DNA from: Tissierella_A sp964489715
GTDB taxonomy: Bacteria; Bacillota; Clostridia; Tissierellales; Tissierellaceae
Assembly (NCBI GenBank): GCA_964489715.1
Contig: CAZBAK010000041.1
Location: forward strand, 1-14,787
Length of the DNA: 14,787 nt
Direction: 5' to 3'
The position numbers and the translations under genes are program-made. This document shows positions 1 to 8,212 of the stretch, piece after piece. Under the pieces are notes generated by a model that made no database searches, was not told the DNA's origin, and saw only the letters and a program-made list of their open reading frames with translations. Position 1 is the stretch's first letter. Each line of letters opens with the position of its first letter.

Positions 1-1484
1 TAGGGGATTCTGATCAATCGATTTACGGTTGGAGAGGGGCAGATATTAGTAATATTTTAGGTTTTGAAAAAGACTTTGAAAACTCTACTGTTATACTCTT
101 GGAGCAAAACTATAGATCAACCCCAAATATATTAAATGTAGCAAATAAGGTTATAGCCAATAACTACCAAAGACCAGTTAAAGAACTTTGGACTGATAGA
201 GAAGAAGGAGCAGATGTAATTTATGAGCAACTGGACTATTCAGAAGAAGAAGGACATTTTGTTGCAAATAAGATTCATCAGCTTATATATAAGGGATATC
301 GTCCTAGTGATATAGCAATTTTATATAGGACAAATGCACAGTCACGTACTTTTGAGGAAAGCTTTATGAAGGAAGAACTTCCCTATAAGATAGTAGGTGG
401 ACTAAGATTCTACGATAGAAAAGAAGTAAAGGATATTATAGCTTATTTAAAAGTTGTTCAAAATCCTCATGACAATATATCTCTAAAGAGAATAATAAAT
501 ACTCCTAGAAGAGGAATAGGTCTTGCTACCATAGATAAGATAGAAAATTATGCAAGTGAACATGGTGAATCTATCTATGGAGCTCTTCTTTCACTTGATA
601 AGATAGATACATTAAATAAAAGAGCTCAAAATAGTGTAGGACCCTTTATAGATACTATGAATATATTAATGGCTAAAAAAGAAACTATGAAATTAAAAGA
701 CTTTATAGAAGAGCTTATAAATAGTATAGGCTATATTGATGAACTTAAAAAAGAAGATACTGTAGAAGCTAGAACTCGTATAGAAAACATTAGGGAGTTT
801 ATATCTGTTGCTCTTAACTTTGAAACTCAAAATGAAGATGCTACTCTAGAGGACTTTCTAGCATCAGTGTCTCTATTATCAGATGTAGACAAGACAGTAG
901 ATGAAAACAATCTAATAACTCTTATGACTGTTCATAGTGCCAAGGGGCTAGAATTTAAAGTTGTATTTGTAGTTGGACTTGAAGAAGGACTTTTCCCTAC
1001 ATTTAGAAGTTTAGAGAGTGAAGAAGATATAGAAGAGGAAAGAAGGCTGTGCTATGTAGCTGTAACCCGAGCAGAGGAGCTTCTTTACCTTACAAATGCT
1101 AAGAGAAGGACAATCTATGGAAGTACAAACTACTCTCTTCCATCCAGGTTTATAAATGAAATGGGAGACAGTATAGAAAAAGAAGAAGTAAAACAGGTAA
1201 ATGTAAAAGCTAGGAGCTCAAGATCTAACAATGAGGAACTTATACGTGTAAAGGACTTTACTGCACCAAATATAAATCACAATCTTAGCAATCGTAGGAA
1301 GAGAAATGTTGGCAATGAGTCGGCAAATATAGGAGATAAGGTTAAACATAAAAAATGGGGTATGGGAACCATTGTACAGGTAAAGGAAAAAGATGGAGAC
1401 AAGGAACTAACTATTGCCTTTGATAAGGAAGGATTAAAAAGATTACTTCTTTCTATAGCACCTATAGAAATAATAGGAGGTTAA
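1..1484 (+). CDS. pcrA: ATP-dependent DNA helicase PcrA/UvrD, C-terminal part (5' end outside the window)
   Basis: This is a superfamily 1A 3'-5' DNA helicase, which works in nucleotide excision repair, replication restart and removal of RecA or stalled RNA polymerase. The frame is open from base 3 (bases 1-2 finish a split codon), so the gene enters from upstream. The first codons read GDSDQSIYGWRGAD, helicase motif III of the family. LEQNYRST (motif IV) follows at base 99; the TTG there is an internal leucine, not a start. TVHSAKGLEF (motif V) lies near base 927 and EEERRLCYVAVTRAEE (motif VI) near 1038. The last 50 residues (GDKVKHKKWGMGTIVQV and on) form the small C-terminal domain that binds RNA polymerase in PcrA. 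About 494 codons are present, against roughly 720-740 in the family, so the Walker A region and domain 1A are missing. The stop is TAA at 1482, and ligA starts 4 bases later, so the two are co-transcribed. Identity is certain. Confidence 0.97.
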   Translation, partial: GDSDQSIYGWRGADISNILGFEKDFENSTVILLEQNYRSTPNILNVANKVIANNYQRPVKELWTDREEGADVIYEQLDYSEEEGHFVANKIHQLIYKGYRPSDIAILYRTNAQSRTFEESFMKEELPYKIVGGLRFYDRKEVKDIIAYLKVVQNPHDNISLKRIINTPRRGIGLATIDKIENYASEHGESIYGALLSLDKIDTLNKRAQNSVGPFIDTMNILMAKKETMKLKDFIEELINSIGYIDELKKEDTVEARTRIENIREFISVALNFETQNEDATLEDFLASVSLLSDVDKTVDENNLITLMTVHSAKGLEFKVVFVVGLEEGLFPTFRSLESEEDIEEERRLCYVAVTRAEELLYLTNAKRRTIYGSTNYSLPSRFINEMGDSIEKEEVKQVNVKARSSRSNNEELIRVKDFTAPNINHNLSNRRKRNVGNESANIGDKVKHKKWGMGTIVQVKEKDGDKELTIAFDKEGLKRLLLSIAPIEIIGG

Positions 1485-1487
1485 AAG

Positions 1488-3473
1488 TTGGATAAAGAAA
1501 AACGAATAGAAGAACTTATAAAAATTATAGATGATTTAAACTACCACTACTATACTATGGATGCACCTAAGCTTAGTGATAAAGAGTATGATGAACTCTA
1601 TGATGAATTATTAGCCCTAGAGGAAGAAACAGCTATAAGAAAAGATTATTCTCCTACAAGAAGAGTAGGAGGCTTTATCCTAGATAAGTTTGAGAAACAT
1701 GATCACTTAGGGCAACTTTGGAGTCTGGACAAAAGTCAAAGTATAGAAGAACTAAAAGCCTGGGATATTAGAGTAAATCGTTTAATAGAAGATTATAACA
1801 ATAATAATGAAGAAAAACTTCCAGATCCTGTCTATATACTGGAATATAAATTTGATGGTTTAACTATAAACCTAACCTATAATAATGGAAGATTGGTCCA
1901 AGGGGCAACACGTGGTAATGGTACTACAGGTGAGGGAATACTAGAGCAGCTTAAGACCATAAGATCTATCCCCCTGGGAATAGACTTTAAAGGTCTAATA
2001 GAAATTCAAGGGGAAGGGCTTATGCCTCTATCTGCCCTTGAAAAGTATAATAAGGAGGCAGAGGAGCCTTTAAAAAATGCAAGAAATGCTGCGGCAGGAG
2101 CTCTGAGAAATCTAGATACTGCTGTGACTGCCAGTAGAAACTTAACAGGATACTTCTATAATATTGGATATATTGAAGGTAAAAGCTTTGAAAGTCATAT
2201 AGAGACCATAGAATTTTTAAAAGAAAACAAACTACCAGTTTTCCCTTATTTAAAAGCTTTTCACTCTATGGAGGAGATAATAAAAGAGATAGAAATCATA
2301 GAAGAGGAAAGACACAAGTTAGATATATTGACTGATGGACTGGTTATAAAGATAAATGATATAAGAACTAGGGAGGTCCTAGGCTATACAAATAGGTTTC
2401 CAAGATGGGCTATAGCCTATAAATTTGAAGCAGAAGAAACTTCTACTAGACTTATAGGTGTAGAATGGAATGTTGGAAGAAGTGGGAAGGTTACTCCATC
2501 AGCTCTACTAGAGCCTGTAGAAATAGGAGGGGTTACAGTTTCTCGTGCAACACTTAATAACTATGATGATATAGAAAGAAAAGGCGTAAGCTTGAACTCT
2601 AAAGTTTTAATAAGAAGATCCAATGATGTAATACCTGAGATCCTGGGAACACTTCCAAGTGATGAAGAAACTTTTGAAATTCCTCTTCCTAAGACTTGTC
2701 CAGCATGTGGAAGTGAAATCATAAAGGACGGTGTTCATATATTTTGTCCTAACTCTCTTTCCTGCAAGCCCCAACTTGTAAAAAGACTTGTTCATTTTGC
2801 AAGTAGAGATGCTATGGATATAGAAGGCTTTAATGAAAAAACTGCTGAGAAGCTCTTAGAAGAAATAGATATAAGAGATCTTCCAGAAATATATGAGATA
2901 AAATATAAAGACCTTATAGAGCTGGAAGGCTTTAAGGAGAAGAAAACAAATAATTTATTAAGTGCTATAGAAAGAAGCAAGGAAGTTAGCTTGGCATCAT
3001 TTATCTATGCACTAGGTATAAATAATGTTGGAATAAAAACAGCTACAGATTTAGCCCATGGATTTAAGAGTTTGGAAGCTATTAGAGAAGCTAAGTTTGA
3101 AGAACTAATAGAAGTTGGAGATATAGGGCCTATAATAGCTGAGAGTATATTAGAGTTCTTCCATGATGAAAAGATCTTAAATGCTGTAGATAAACTTTTA
3201 GAAGAAGGTGTAAGGCCTTATTATGAAGATCTGGATATAGAAGAGTCTATATTTACTGACAAGAGAGTAGTTTTAACTGGAAGTATAGAAGGCTTATCTA
3301 GAAGCGATATAAAGAATAAGATAGAAGCCTTAGGTGCTAAAGTTACAGGCAGTGTAAGCAAAAATACGGATTTTGTAATAGTAGGAGAAAGTCCAGGCTC
3401 TAAGTATGATAGGGCAGTGGAATTGGGAATTGAAATAATAGATGAAGAAAGGTTAAAAGATATTTTAAAATAA
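1488..3473 (+). CDS. ligA: NAD+-dependent DNA ligase LigA
   Basis: LigA seals nicks in duplex DNA using NAD+, in replication and repair. The protein has 661 residues, normal for the family. The catalytic lysine is K121 in EYKFDG. Other conserved residues of the adenylation domain are present: E176 in IQGEG, R199 and R207 in ARNAAAGALR, D283 and K288 in TDGLVIKIN, and K312 in AIAYKF. The OB fold begins near GRSGKVTP (330-337). A zinc finger uses C404, C407, C420 and C426. Helix-hairpin-helix repeats fill about 430-580, and a BRCT domain about 590-661. The start is TTG, chosen because AGGAGG at 1475-1480 lies 7 bases upstream and the protein begins at the usual place. Some normally invariant positions differ: RGNG instead of RGDG at 142-145, and RRSND instead of RRAGD at 376-380. 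The catalytic residues are intact, so I infer an active enzyme from a divergent LigA branch. It follows pcrA directly, the usual order in Bacillota. Confidence 0.97.
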   Translation: MDKEKRIEELIKIIDDLNYHYYTMDAPKLSDKEYDELYDELLALEEETAIRKDYSPTRRVGGFILDKFEKHDHLGQLWSLDKSQSIEELKAWDIRVNRLIEDYNNNNEEKLPDPVYILEYKFDGLTINLTYNNGRLVQGATRGNGTTGEGILEQLKTIRSIPLGIDFKGLIEIQGEGLMPLSALEKYNKEAEEPLKNARNAAAGALRNLDTAVTASRNLTGYFYNIGYIEGKSFESHIETIEFLKENKLPVFPYLKAFHSMEEIIKEIEIIEEERHKLDILTDGLVIKINDIRTREVLGYTNRFPRWAIAYKFEAEETSTRLIGVEWNVGRSGKVTPSALLEPVEIGGVTVSRATLNNYDDIERKGVSLNSKVLIRRSNDVIPEILGTLPSDEETFEIPLPKTCPACGSEIIKDGVHIFCPNSLSCKPQLVKRLVHFASRDAMDIEGFNEKTAEKLLEEIDIRDLPEIYEIKYKDLIELEGFKEKKTNNLLSAIERSKEVSLASFIYALGINNVGIKTATDLAHGFKSLEAIREAKFEELIEVGDIGPIIAESILEFFHDEKILNAVDKLLEEGVRPYYEDLDIEESIFTDKRVVLTGSIEGLSRSDIKNKIEALGAKVTGSVSKNTDFVIVGESPGSKYDRAVELGIEIIDEERLKDILK

Positions 3474-3532
3474 AAATTATATAGAGTTTTAACTGAAGTT
3501 ATTTAAGACACTATATTAAATGGAGGCTAGAT

Positions 3533-3568
3533 ATGATAGAAAATTTCAAAGAAAGAGATTCCTACTAG
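3533..3568 (+). other. 11-codon 5' segment of the transporter gene, closed by an in-frame TAG
   Basis: ATG at 3533 has a good ribosome-binding site (TGGAGG, 3521-3526, 6 bases away). It opens a frame that reads MIENFKERDSY, then TAG at 3566-3568, then TGG, then ATG at 3572, and continues without further stops as the MFS transporter. The segment looks like the normal hydrophilic cytosolic tail before the first membrane helix: members of this superfamily often have Tyr-Arg/Lys-Trp at this point, and TAG sits where the Arg/Lys would be. A single-base change from AAG or CAG would produce it. It may be a nonsense mutation, a base-calling error, or a translated leader peptide whose termination feeds re-initiation at 3572. 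Confidence 0.7.
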
Positions 3569-3571
3569 TGG

Positions 3572-4726
3572 ATGGTTTTAGCTATATCCTTTTTACAGAT
3601 GCTAACATTTGCTATAACTTTGCAGGTTTTACCTCCAATTTTTGATCAAATTGTTAAAGATATACCATTTTCCAGTGCTCAAGCTGGAACTTTGATGGGG
3701 GCCTATGCTATACCAGGAATCTTATTTTCCTTTTTTATAGCTTATTCTGTTAAAAAACTTAGTCCTAAGACCATGATAATTCTAGGTCAAATAATTATGA
3801 TACTAGGTTTAATAGCCTTTTCTTTATCAGAGAACTATCTATCCTTATTGCTATGGAGAGTATTTATAGGTGTAGGTGCTACAATAATGGTAGTTTTATC
3901 GCCTCTCCTAGTAACTATGTTTTTTAAGAATAAGAGTGTAGGAATAGCCATGGGTATATTTAATATAGCTGTGCCCATGGGTACTGTTTTTTCAGCAAAT
4001 GTCTTTGGTATATTGGGACAAATATTCCATTGGAGAACAATAATACTGGGGATAGCTGGTTTTATAGGAATAATATTAATAATTGTGTTTTTTGGTCTAA
4101 GCCTAGATAGAACTAAGGAGAATGAAAACTCTGGAGAAATAGAAACAGGTAAATTTAAATTGAATCCTGGTCTTTTATTGCTAGGCCTTATTTGGATTAT
4201 AACAAACCTTCAAATGCTGGCCTATATTACCTTTGGTCCTCAATATTTCCAGACCCTAGGAATGTCAATTCAAAGGGCAGGCTTATTGGCAAGCTTTTTA
4301 ATGTTGATGCCAATATTTATAAGTCCTTTAGCAGGTATAGCTTTTGATAAGCTAGGTAGAGAAAAAGAGATCTTAATAATTGGTAGTATAGTTGTGGCAG
4401 TGTCTTTCTTCTTAATAGCTAGATCTTTTGGACTTATAACCCTATGGGCTATTGCTCTAGGTATAGGAATTGCTCCAATTCCAGTTTTTGTCTTCTCTAC
4501 TCTACCTAAAATAGTAGAGCCTCATCTTGTAGGAATGGGCTTAGGAATGTTGACCGTAGCATCAAATATAGGTACTACAATAGGGCCAGCAATATTTGGC
4601 ATAATTCTTGATATAAGTGGAGGTAAGTTTTATATAGGATTTATATTTTTAGGTCTCCTATCATTGCTTACTATAGGAGCTTTAGTAGGACTTAATAAAA
4701 CACAGTCAGATTCTAATAGTTTATAA
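3572..4726 (+). CDS. Major facilitator superfamily transporter, CynX/NimT-like
   Basis: This is an integral membrane secondary transporter with 384 residues from ATG 3572 and about twelve predicted helices. The first six cover roughly residues 2-24, 40-60, 68-88, 90-115, 122-145 and 150-172. A charged loop (about 173-197) follows, then six more up to residue 372. The loop between helices 8 and 9 has the MFS-type FDKLGREKE. The overall pattern resembles the cyanate/nitroimidazole (CynX/NimT) branch, but the substrate cannot be read from sequence. The start is a problem. The best ribosome-binding site serves ATG 3533, 12 codons upstream in the same frame, but TAG at 3566 interrupts it. ATG 3572 has no convincing site of its own and lies 3 bases after that stop, so re-initiation is the simplest route to product. 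Starting there removes only the cytosolic tail; helix 1 stays whole. The gene is 59 bases after ligA and 26 before gatC. Confidence 0.82.
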   Translation: MVLAISFLQMLTFAITLQVLPPIFDQIVKDIPFSSAQAGTLMGAYAIPGILFSFFIAYSVKKLSPKTMIILGQIIMILGLIAFSLSENYLSLLLWRVFIGVGATIMVVLSPLLVTMFFKNKSVGIAMGIFNIAVPMGTVFSANVFGILGQIFHWRTIILGIAGFIGIILIIVFFGLSLDRTKENENSGEIETGKFKLNPGLLLLGLIWIITNLQMLAYITFGPQYFQTLGMSIQRAGLLASFLMLMPIFISPLAGIAFDKLGREKEILIIGSIVVAVSFFLIARSFGLITLWAIALGIGIAPIPVFVFSTLPKIVEPHLVGMGLGMLTVASNIGTTIGPAIFGIILDISGGKFYIGFIFLGLLSLLTIGALVGLNKTQSDSNSL

Positions 4727-4737
4727 TAGATAATATG

Positions 4738-4746
4738 AAAGGGGAA
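4738..4746 (+). promoter_or_regulatory. Ribosome-binding site that fixes the gatC start
   Basis: AAAGGGGAA lies 6 bases before ATG 4753. It falls just after an earlier in-frame ATG (4735), which has no such site in front, so 4753 is preferred. Confidence 0.75.
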
Positions 4747-4752
4747 TTGACT

Positions 4753-5037
4753 ATGATAGATAAAAAAGAAATTACAAAATTAGCTGAACTTAGTAAAATA
4801 AATTTAACAGAAGAAGAAAAATCAAGCTATGAAAAAGAATTAAATAAGCTTTTAGATGAGGTTGAAGGGATGACAAAAGTGGATACAGAGGATGTAGAAA
4901 TAACATATAATGTCAATGACATGAAGAATTCACTGAGAAATGAAGAGGTATGGGAATCTCTACCAAGAGAAGAAGTTCTTAAAAACACATCAGAAAAGCA
5001 ATATGGATACTTTAAAATATTAAATGTTATGGACTAA
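4753..5037 (+). CDS. gatC: Asp-tRNA(Asn)/Glu-tRNA(Gln) amidotransferase subunit C
   Basis: GatC is the small subunit that wraps around GatA and GatB and stabilises the GatCAB complex. That complex converts mischarged Glu-tRNA(Gln) and Asp-tRNA(Asn) to Gln- and Asn-tRNA. From ATG 4753 the protein has 94 residues, the normal family length. It shows the family pattern: an N-terminal helix with KLAELSKINLTEEE, a middle KELNKLLDEVE, the VDTEDVE stretch, the LRNEEV motif, and a C-terminal GYFKILNVMD. An in-frame ATG at 4735 would add six residues but overlaps the ribosome-binding site. The gene is 26 bases after the transporter, so it probably shares its transcript, and it is followed by a strong terminator. 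Its partners gatA and gatB lie 3.3 kb downstream behind the methionine synthase genes and their own promoter, which is unusual because gatCAB is normally contiguous. Confidence 0.95.
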   Translation: MIDKKEITKLAELSKINLTEEEKSSYEKELNKLLDEVEGMTKVDTEDVEITYNVNDMKNSLRNEEVWESLPREEVLKNTSEKQYGYFKILNVMD

Positions 5038-5048
5038 AGTATCAAGGG

Positions 5049-5094
5049 AAGCTTTTGTCTTATTGCTATAATAGTAATGGACGAGGGCTTTTTT
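5049..5094 (+). terminator. Intrinsic terminator after gatC
   Basis: An 11-bp outer stem (AAGCTTTTGTC at 5049-5059 with GACGAGGGCTT at 5080-5090, including G-U pairs) continues, after a small TT/G interior bulge, into a 6-bp inner stem (ATTGCT with AGTAAT) around the loop ATAAT. A run of six T (5089-5094) follows. It lies 11 bases after the gatC stop. It should end most transcripts coming from pcrA-ligA-MFS-gatC and so separate gatC from everything downstream. Confidence 0.75.
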
Positions 5095-5147
5095 AGTAGG
5101 AATTATATTAGAAAAAATAAACTTTTATAAAAAGGATAGAGTTTAAT

Positions 5148-5819
5148 ATGAAAAAAGAAGAGCCCATTAAAAGAGAAGTTTTAAGATATTTAGGCTACCA
5201 AGATCAAGTGATAGATCCTATAAGCCATAGTATGATAGATGAAGCTATAGAAGAGATAGGATCCTTAATAGAAAAAAGAGCCATATACAAAAACTTCCCT
5301 ATATCTTTTCAAAAAGACAAAGTGCTTTTAGAGGGTACGGATTTAAAGCTAGTTGGAAAAGACATTCAAAATCATTTAAAAGATTCCTGCACTTGCATTC
5401 TAATGGCAGTAACATTGGGCCATAGGGTTGATACTAGAATACGCTACTATGAAAAAATAGATATGACAAGGGCCCTTATCTTAGATGCAGCAGCCACTGG
5501 TTTTATTGAGAAAGCCTGTAATGATATATGTAAAGATATTGAAAGAGAATTAGATGGAGACAAGGCTCTAACTAATAGATTTAGTCCAGGCTATGGAGAC
5601 CTAGGAATCCATATACAGGGCAAATTTTTGAATATACTAGGAGCACAAAAAACCATAGGCTTAAATATATCTTCTTCTAGTATATTGACCCCTAGAAAGT
5701 CAGTTACAGCTATAGTGGGAATTATAGATAAGGATAAAAGAAAAGAAAGAAAATGTATAGATTGTAATAAATATTTACAATGTGATTTCAAAAAGGAGGA
5801 AGAAGCCTGTGGGTCTTAG
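5148..5819 (+). CDS. Free-standing methionine synthase reactivation-domain protein (TM0269-like)
   Basis: This protein corresponds to the C-terminal activation module of cobalamin-dependent methionine synthase. The module binds S-adenosylmethionine and supports reductive methylation of oxidised cob(II)alamin. It has 223 residues. The core motif RFSPGYGD is at 144-151, matching the SAM-binding Arg-x-x-x-Gly-Tyr region. Upstream are the typical helical stretch with VTLGHRVDTRIRY (88-100) and DAAATGFIEKACN (113-125). The tail carries four cysteines (C203, C206, C212, C221), in a CxxCxxxxxC pattern plus one, as I recall from clostridial stand-alone versions; it might hold a metal or Fe-S cluster, which is inference. 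The ATG at 5148 has a weak site (AAAGGA, 5131-5136). The 3' end overlaps the next gene, a MetH lacking exactly this domain, by 11 bases, so the two are translationally coupled. No convincing promoter was found between the gatC terminator and this start. Confidence 0.9.
   Translation: MKKEEPIKREVLRYLGYQDQVIDPISHSMIDEAIEEIGSLIEKRAIYKNFPISFQKDKVLLEGTDLKLVGKDIQNHLKDSCTCILMAVTLGHRVDTRIRYYEKIDMTRALILDAAATGFIEKACNDICKDIERELDGDKALTNRFSPGYGDLGIHIQGKFLNILGAQKTIGLNISSSSILTPRKSVTAIVGIIDKDKRKERKCIDCNKYLQCDFKKEEEACGS
5794..5799 (+). promoter_or_regulatory. Ribosome-binding site that fixes the metH start
   Basis: AGGAGG lies 9 bases before GTG 5809 and inside the upstream gene. The longer in-frame alternative from GTG 5782 would place this site within the coding sequence and add nine residues not expected in MetH. 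Confidence 0.8.
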
Positions 5820-8199
5820 GGAGAAAATAGGCAAGGAATTATTGATATTTGATGGAGCTATGGGAACTATGTTACAGGATCTAGGCCTTAAACTGGGTGA
5901 ACTACCAGAGGTTCTAAATCTTACTTGCCCAGAAAAGATAGTAGATATTCACAAGAGATATATTAAAGCTGGGGCTAATATAATAACTACTAATACCTTT
6001 GGTGTAAATACTATAAAACTCGAGAAAAGTCACTATGAGCTGGAAGAACTTATCCATGCTGGAGTAAATAATGCAAGAGAGGCTATAGGGGACAAGGAGG
6101 TTTATATTGCTTTAGATATAGGTCCTATTGGGGAAATGTTAGAACCTATGGGAGCACTGAGTTTTCAAGAAGCCTATGATATTTTTAAAAGACGAATAAT
6201 TCAAGCTGTTAAAGATGATGTAGACTTAATATTAATAGAAACTATGACAGATCTCTATGAGGTTAAAGCTGCTGTTCTTGCTGCTAAGGAAAACTCCAAT
6301 CTTCCCATATTCGCTACTATGAGCTATGAGAAGAATGGTCGAACATTTACAGGCTCTACTATCCAATCCATGGTAATGGTCTTGCAAGGACTGGGTGTAG
6401 ATGCACTTGGAGTTAACTGTTCCCTAGGTCCTAAGGAGTTAAAGCCTATAGTAGAGGAGATACTGGAGATTTCAAAAGTTCCAGTTATGCTTCAAGCAAA
6501 TGCAGGACTTCCCCTTGTAGTTGATGGAGATACTATTTTTAATATATCTCCTGATGAATTTGCAAGTTTTTATATTGAGCTTGTTAAAAAAGGCCTTAGT
6601 ATAATAGGAGGCTGCTGCGGAACAAATGATAGGCATATAGATACTTTAGTAAAGGCTACAAAAAACTTAAAGATCCACAAGAGAGAGGTTAAAAACATAG
6701 CTGCTATATGTAGTCCTACAAAAGTAGTAGATTTTCATAGATTGAGAGTAATAGGAGAGAGGATAAACCCAACAGGTAAAGATGACTTTAAAGAAGCTCT
6801 CCTAGGGAATAATATGGAACTTTTAATCAAAGAAGCCATAGCTCAAGTAAATGCAGGAGCGGAAATATTAGATATAAATGTAGGCTTGCCAGAGATAGAT
6901 GAAAGTAAAGCCATGCTAAAAGTTATAAAGGAAATCCAGTCAATTTTAGATGTACCTCTTCAAATAGATTCTACAGATCCTAAAGTTATAGAGGGAGCCT
7001 TAAGAATATATAATGGTAAGGCCCTAGTAAACTCTGTAAATGGAGAAGATAAAGTATTGGAAGAGATTCTTCCCCTGGTTAAGAAATATGGAGCTAGCGT
7101 TCTTGGACTTACCTTAGATGAAAGGGGAATAGCAAAAACTGCCGAGGGGAGATTTAAAATAGCTGAAAAAATAGTAAATAGGGCAGGAGATTATGGAATA
7201 GATAAAGAGGATATAATTATAGATACTTTAACTCTTACAGCTGCAGCTCAGCAGGAAGATGTAAAAGAGACCTTGAAAGCCTTGACCATGGTAAAAGAAA
7301 AACTTGGAGTAAAGACAGTTCTTGGCATATCAAATATTTCCTTTGGTCTAGCCTATAGGGAACTTATAAATAGAAGCTTTTTAGGAGCAGCTCTCTATGC
7401 AGGCCTAGATCTAGCCATAATAGATCCACTAGATGGGGCCATGATGGATACAATAAGAGCATCTAGAGTCTTATGGAATCAAGACAAGGGTGCCAGTGAG
7501 TACTTAAAGGCCTATGGAAATATTGATGTTAAGAGACAGGCCCAGAAAGAAGATAAGGGTGAAGATAAGGATCTATTTGACATTATCTTAAGTGGTAGAA
7601 GAGATGAAGCTAAAAAAGCAACAAAAAAACTCTTGGAAGAAAAAGAAGCTTTGGACATAATAAACAAGCTTATAGTTCCAGCACTTGATTTAATAGGAGA
7701 AAGATATGAAAATGGACAGGTATTCTTGCCTCAATTAATAAGATCTGCTGAAACTGTAAAATCTTCCTTTGAGATTTTAAAGGAGACTATGACTAAATCT
7801 TCTTCTGAAGACATATCTAATGGTAAAATAATACTTGCCAGTGTAAATGGAGATATACATGATATAGGGAAAAATATAGTTAAGGTACTGCTTGAAAGCT
7901 ATAATTATCAAGTAATAGATCTAGGTAAAAATGTTTCTAGTGAAGTTATAGTTCAGGCAGCTATAGAAAATGATATAAAATTAGTAGGTTTAAGTGCACT
8001 TATGACCACAACTGTTAAGAGTATGGAAGATACTATAGATAAGCTTAAAAACACAGGTCTGGATATAAAGGTTATGGTTGGAGGGGCAGTTTTAAACCTG
8101 GAATATTCTCAAATGATAAAAGCTGACTTTTATGCCAAGGATGCAAAAGAGGCAGTTGAAATAGCAAGGGAAGTTTTAGGAGAAAATCAAGATAAATAA
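5809..8199 (+). CDS. metH: Cobalamin-dependent methionine synthase, short form without reactivation domain
   Basis: MetH transfers a methyl group from methyltetrahydrofolate to homocysteine by way of methylcobalamin. From GTG 5809 it has 796 residues. The homocysteine-binding barrel covers about 1-290, with FDGAMGT at 14-20 and zinc ligands C204 (GVNCSLGP), C269 and C270 (GGCCGT). The folate (pterin-binding) barrel covers about 310-570, starting RVIGERINPTG and containing LQIDSTDP (384-391). A helical cobalamin cap lies at about 585-660, and a B12-binding Rossmann domain at 672-796 with DIHDIG, whose H684 is the lower cobalt ligand. The full-length enzyme has about 1200 residues; the missing part is the reactivation domain, supplied by the preceding gene. 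This split layout is known from Thermotoga maritima (TM0268/TM0269). The homocysteine and zinc motifs favour methionine synthase over a corrinoid catabolic methyltransferase. No riboswitch is visible upstream. Confidence 0.93.
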   Translation: MGLREKIGKELLIFDGAMGTMLQDLGLKLGELPEVLNLTCPEKIVDIHKRYIKAGANIITTNTFGVNTIKLEKSHYELEELIHAGVNNAREAIGDKEVYIALDIGPIGEMLEPMGALSFQEAYDIFKRRIIQAVKDDVDLILIETMTDLYEVKAAVLAAKENSNLPIFATMSYEKNGRTFTGSTIQSMVMVLQGLGVDALGVNCSLGPKELKPIVEEILEISKVPVMLQANAGLPLVVDGDTIFNISPDEFASFYIELVKKGLSIIGGCCGTNDRHIDTLVKATKNLKIHKREVKNIAAICSPTKVVDFHRLRVIGERINPTGKDDFKEALLGNNMELLIKEAIAQVNAGAEILDINVGLPEIDESKAMLKVIKEIQSILDVPLQIDSTDPKVIEGALRIYNGKALVNSVNGEDKVLEEILPLVKKYGASVLGLTLDERGIAKTAEGRFKIAEKIVNRAGDYGIDKEDIIIDTLTLTAAAQQEDVKETLKALTMVKEKLGVKTVLGISNISFGLAYRELINRSFLGAALYAGLDLAIIDPLDGAMMDTIRASRVLWNQDKGASEYLKAYGNIDVKRQAQKEDKGEDKDLFDIILSGRRDEAKKATKKLLEEKEALDIINKLIVPALDLIGERYENGQVFLPQLIRSAETVKSSFEILKETMTKSSSEDISNGKIILASVNGDIHDIGKNIVKVLLESYNYQVIDLGKNVSSEVIVQAAIENDIKLVGLSALMTTTVKSMEDTIDKLKNTGLDIKVMVGGAVLNLEYSQMIKADFYAKDAKEAVEIAREVLGENQDK

Positions 8200-8212
8200 G
8201 ATTGTTCTTAAC

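Noticed and set aside
3489..3517. Possible promoter (TTAACT, 17 bases, TATATT) before the transporter
   Set aside because: The -35 match is weak (4 of 6), and transcription would begin inside the ribosome-binding site at 3521-3526, leaving no usable leader.
3566..3568. TAG as a pyrrolysine codon
   Set aside because: Known pyrrolysine sites are mainly in methylamine methyltransferases. There is no pyl gene in the window, and a transporter tail gives no catalytic reason. The nearby corrinoid protein is a methionine synthase, not a methylamine enzyme.
4735..4752. Upstream ATG start for gatC
   Set aside because: It overlaps the ribosome-binding site that serves ATG 4753 and adds six residues not typical of GatC.
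5038..5147. Cobalamin or SAM riboswitch, or T-box, before the methionine synthase genes
   Set aside because: The interval is about 110 bases, nearly half of it taken by the gatC terminator. No riboswitch core or T-box sequence is visible.
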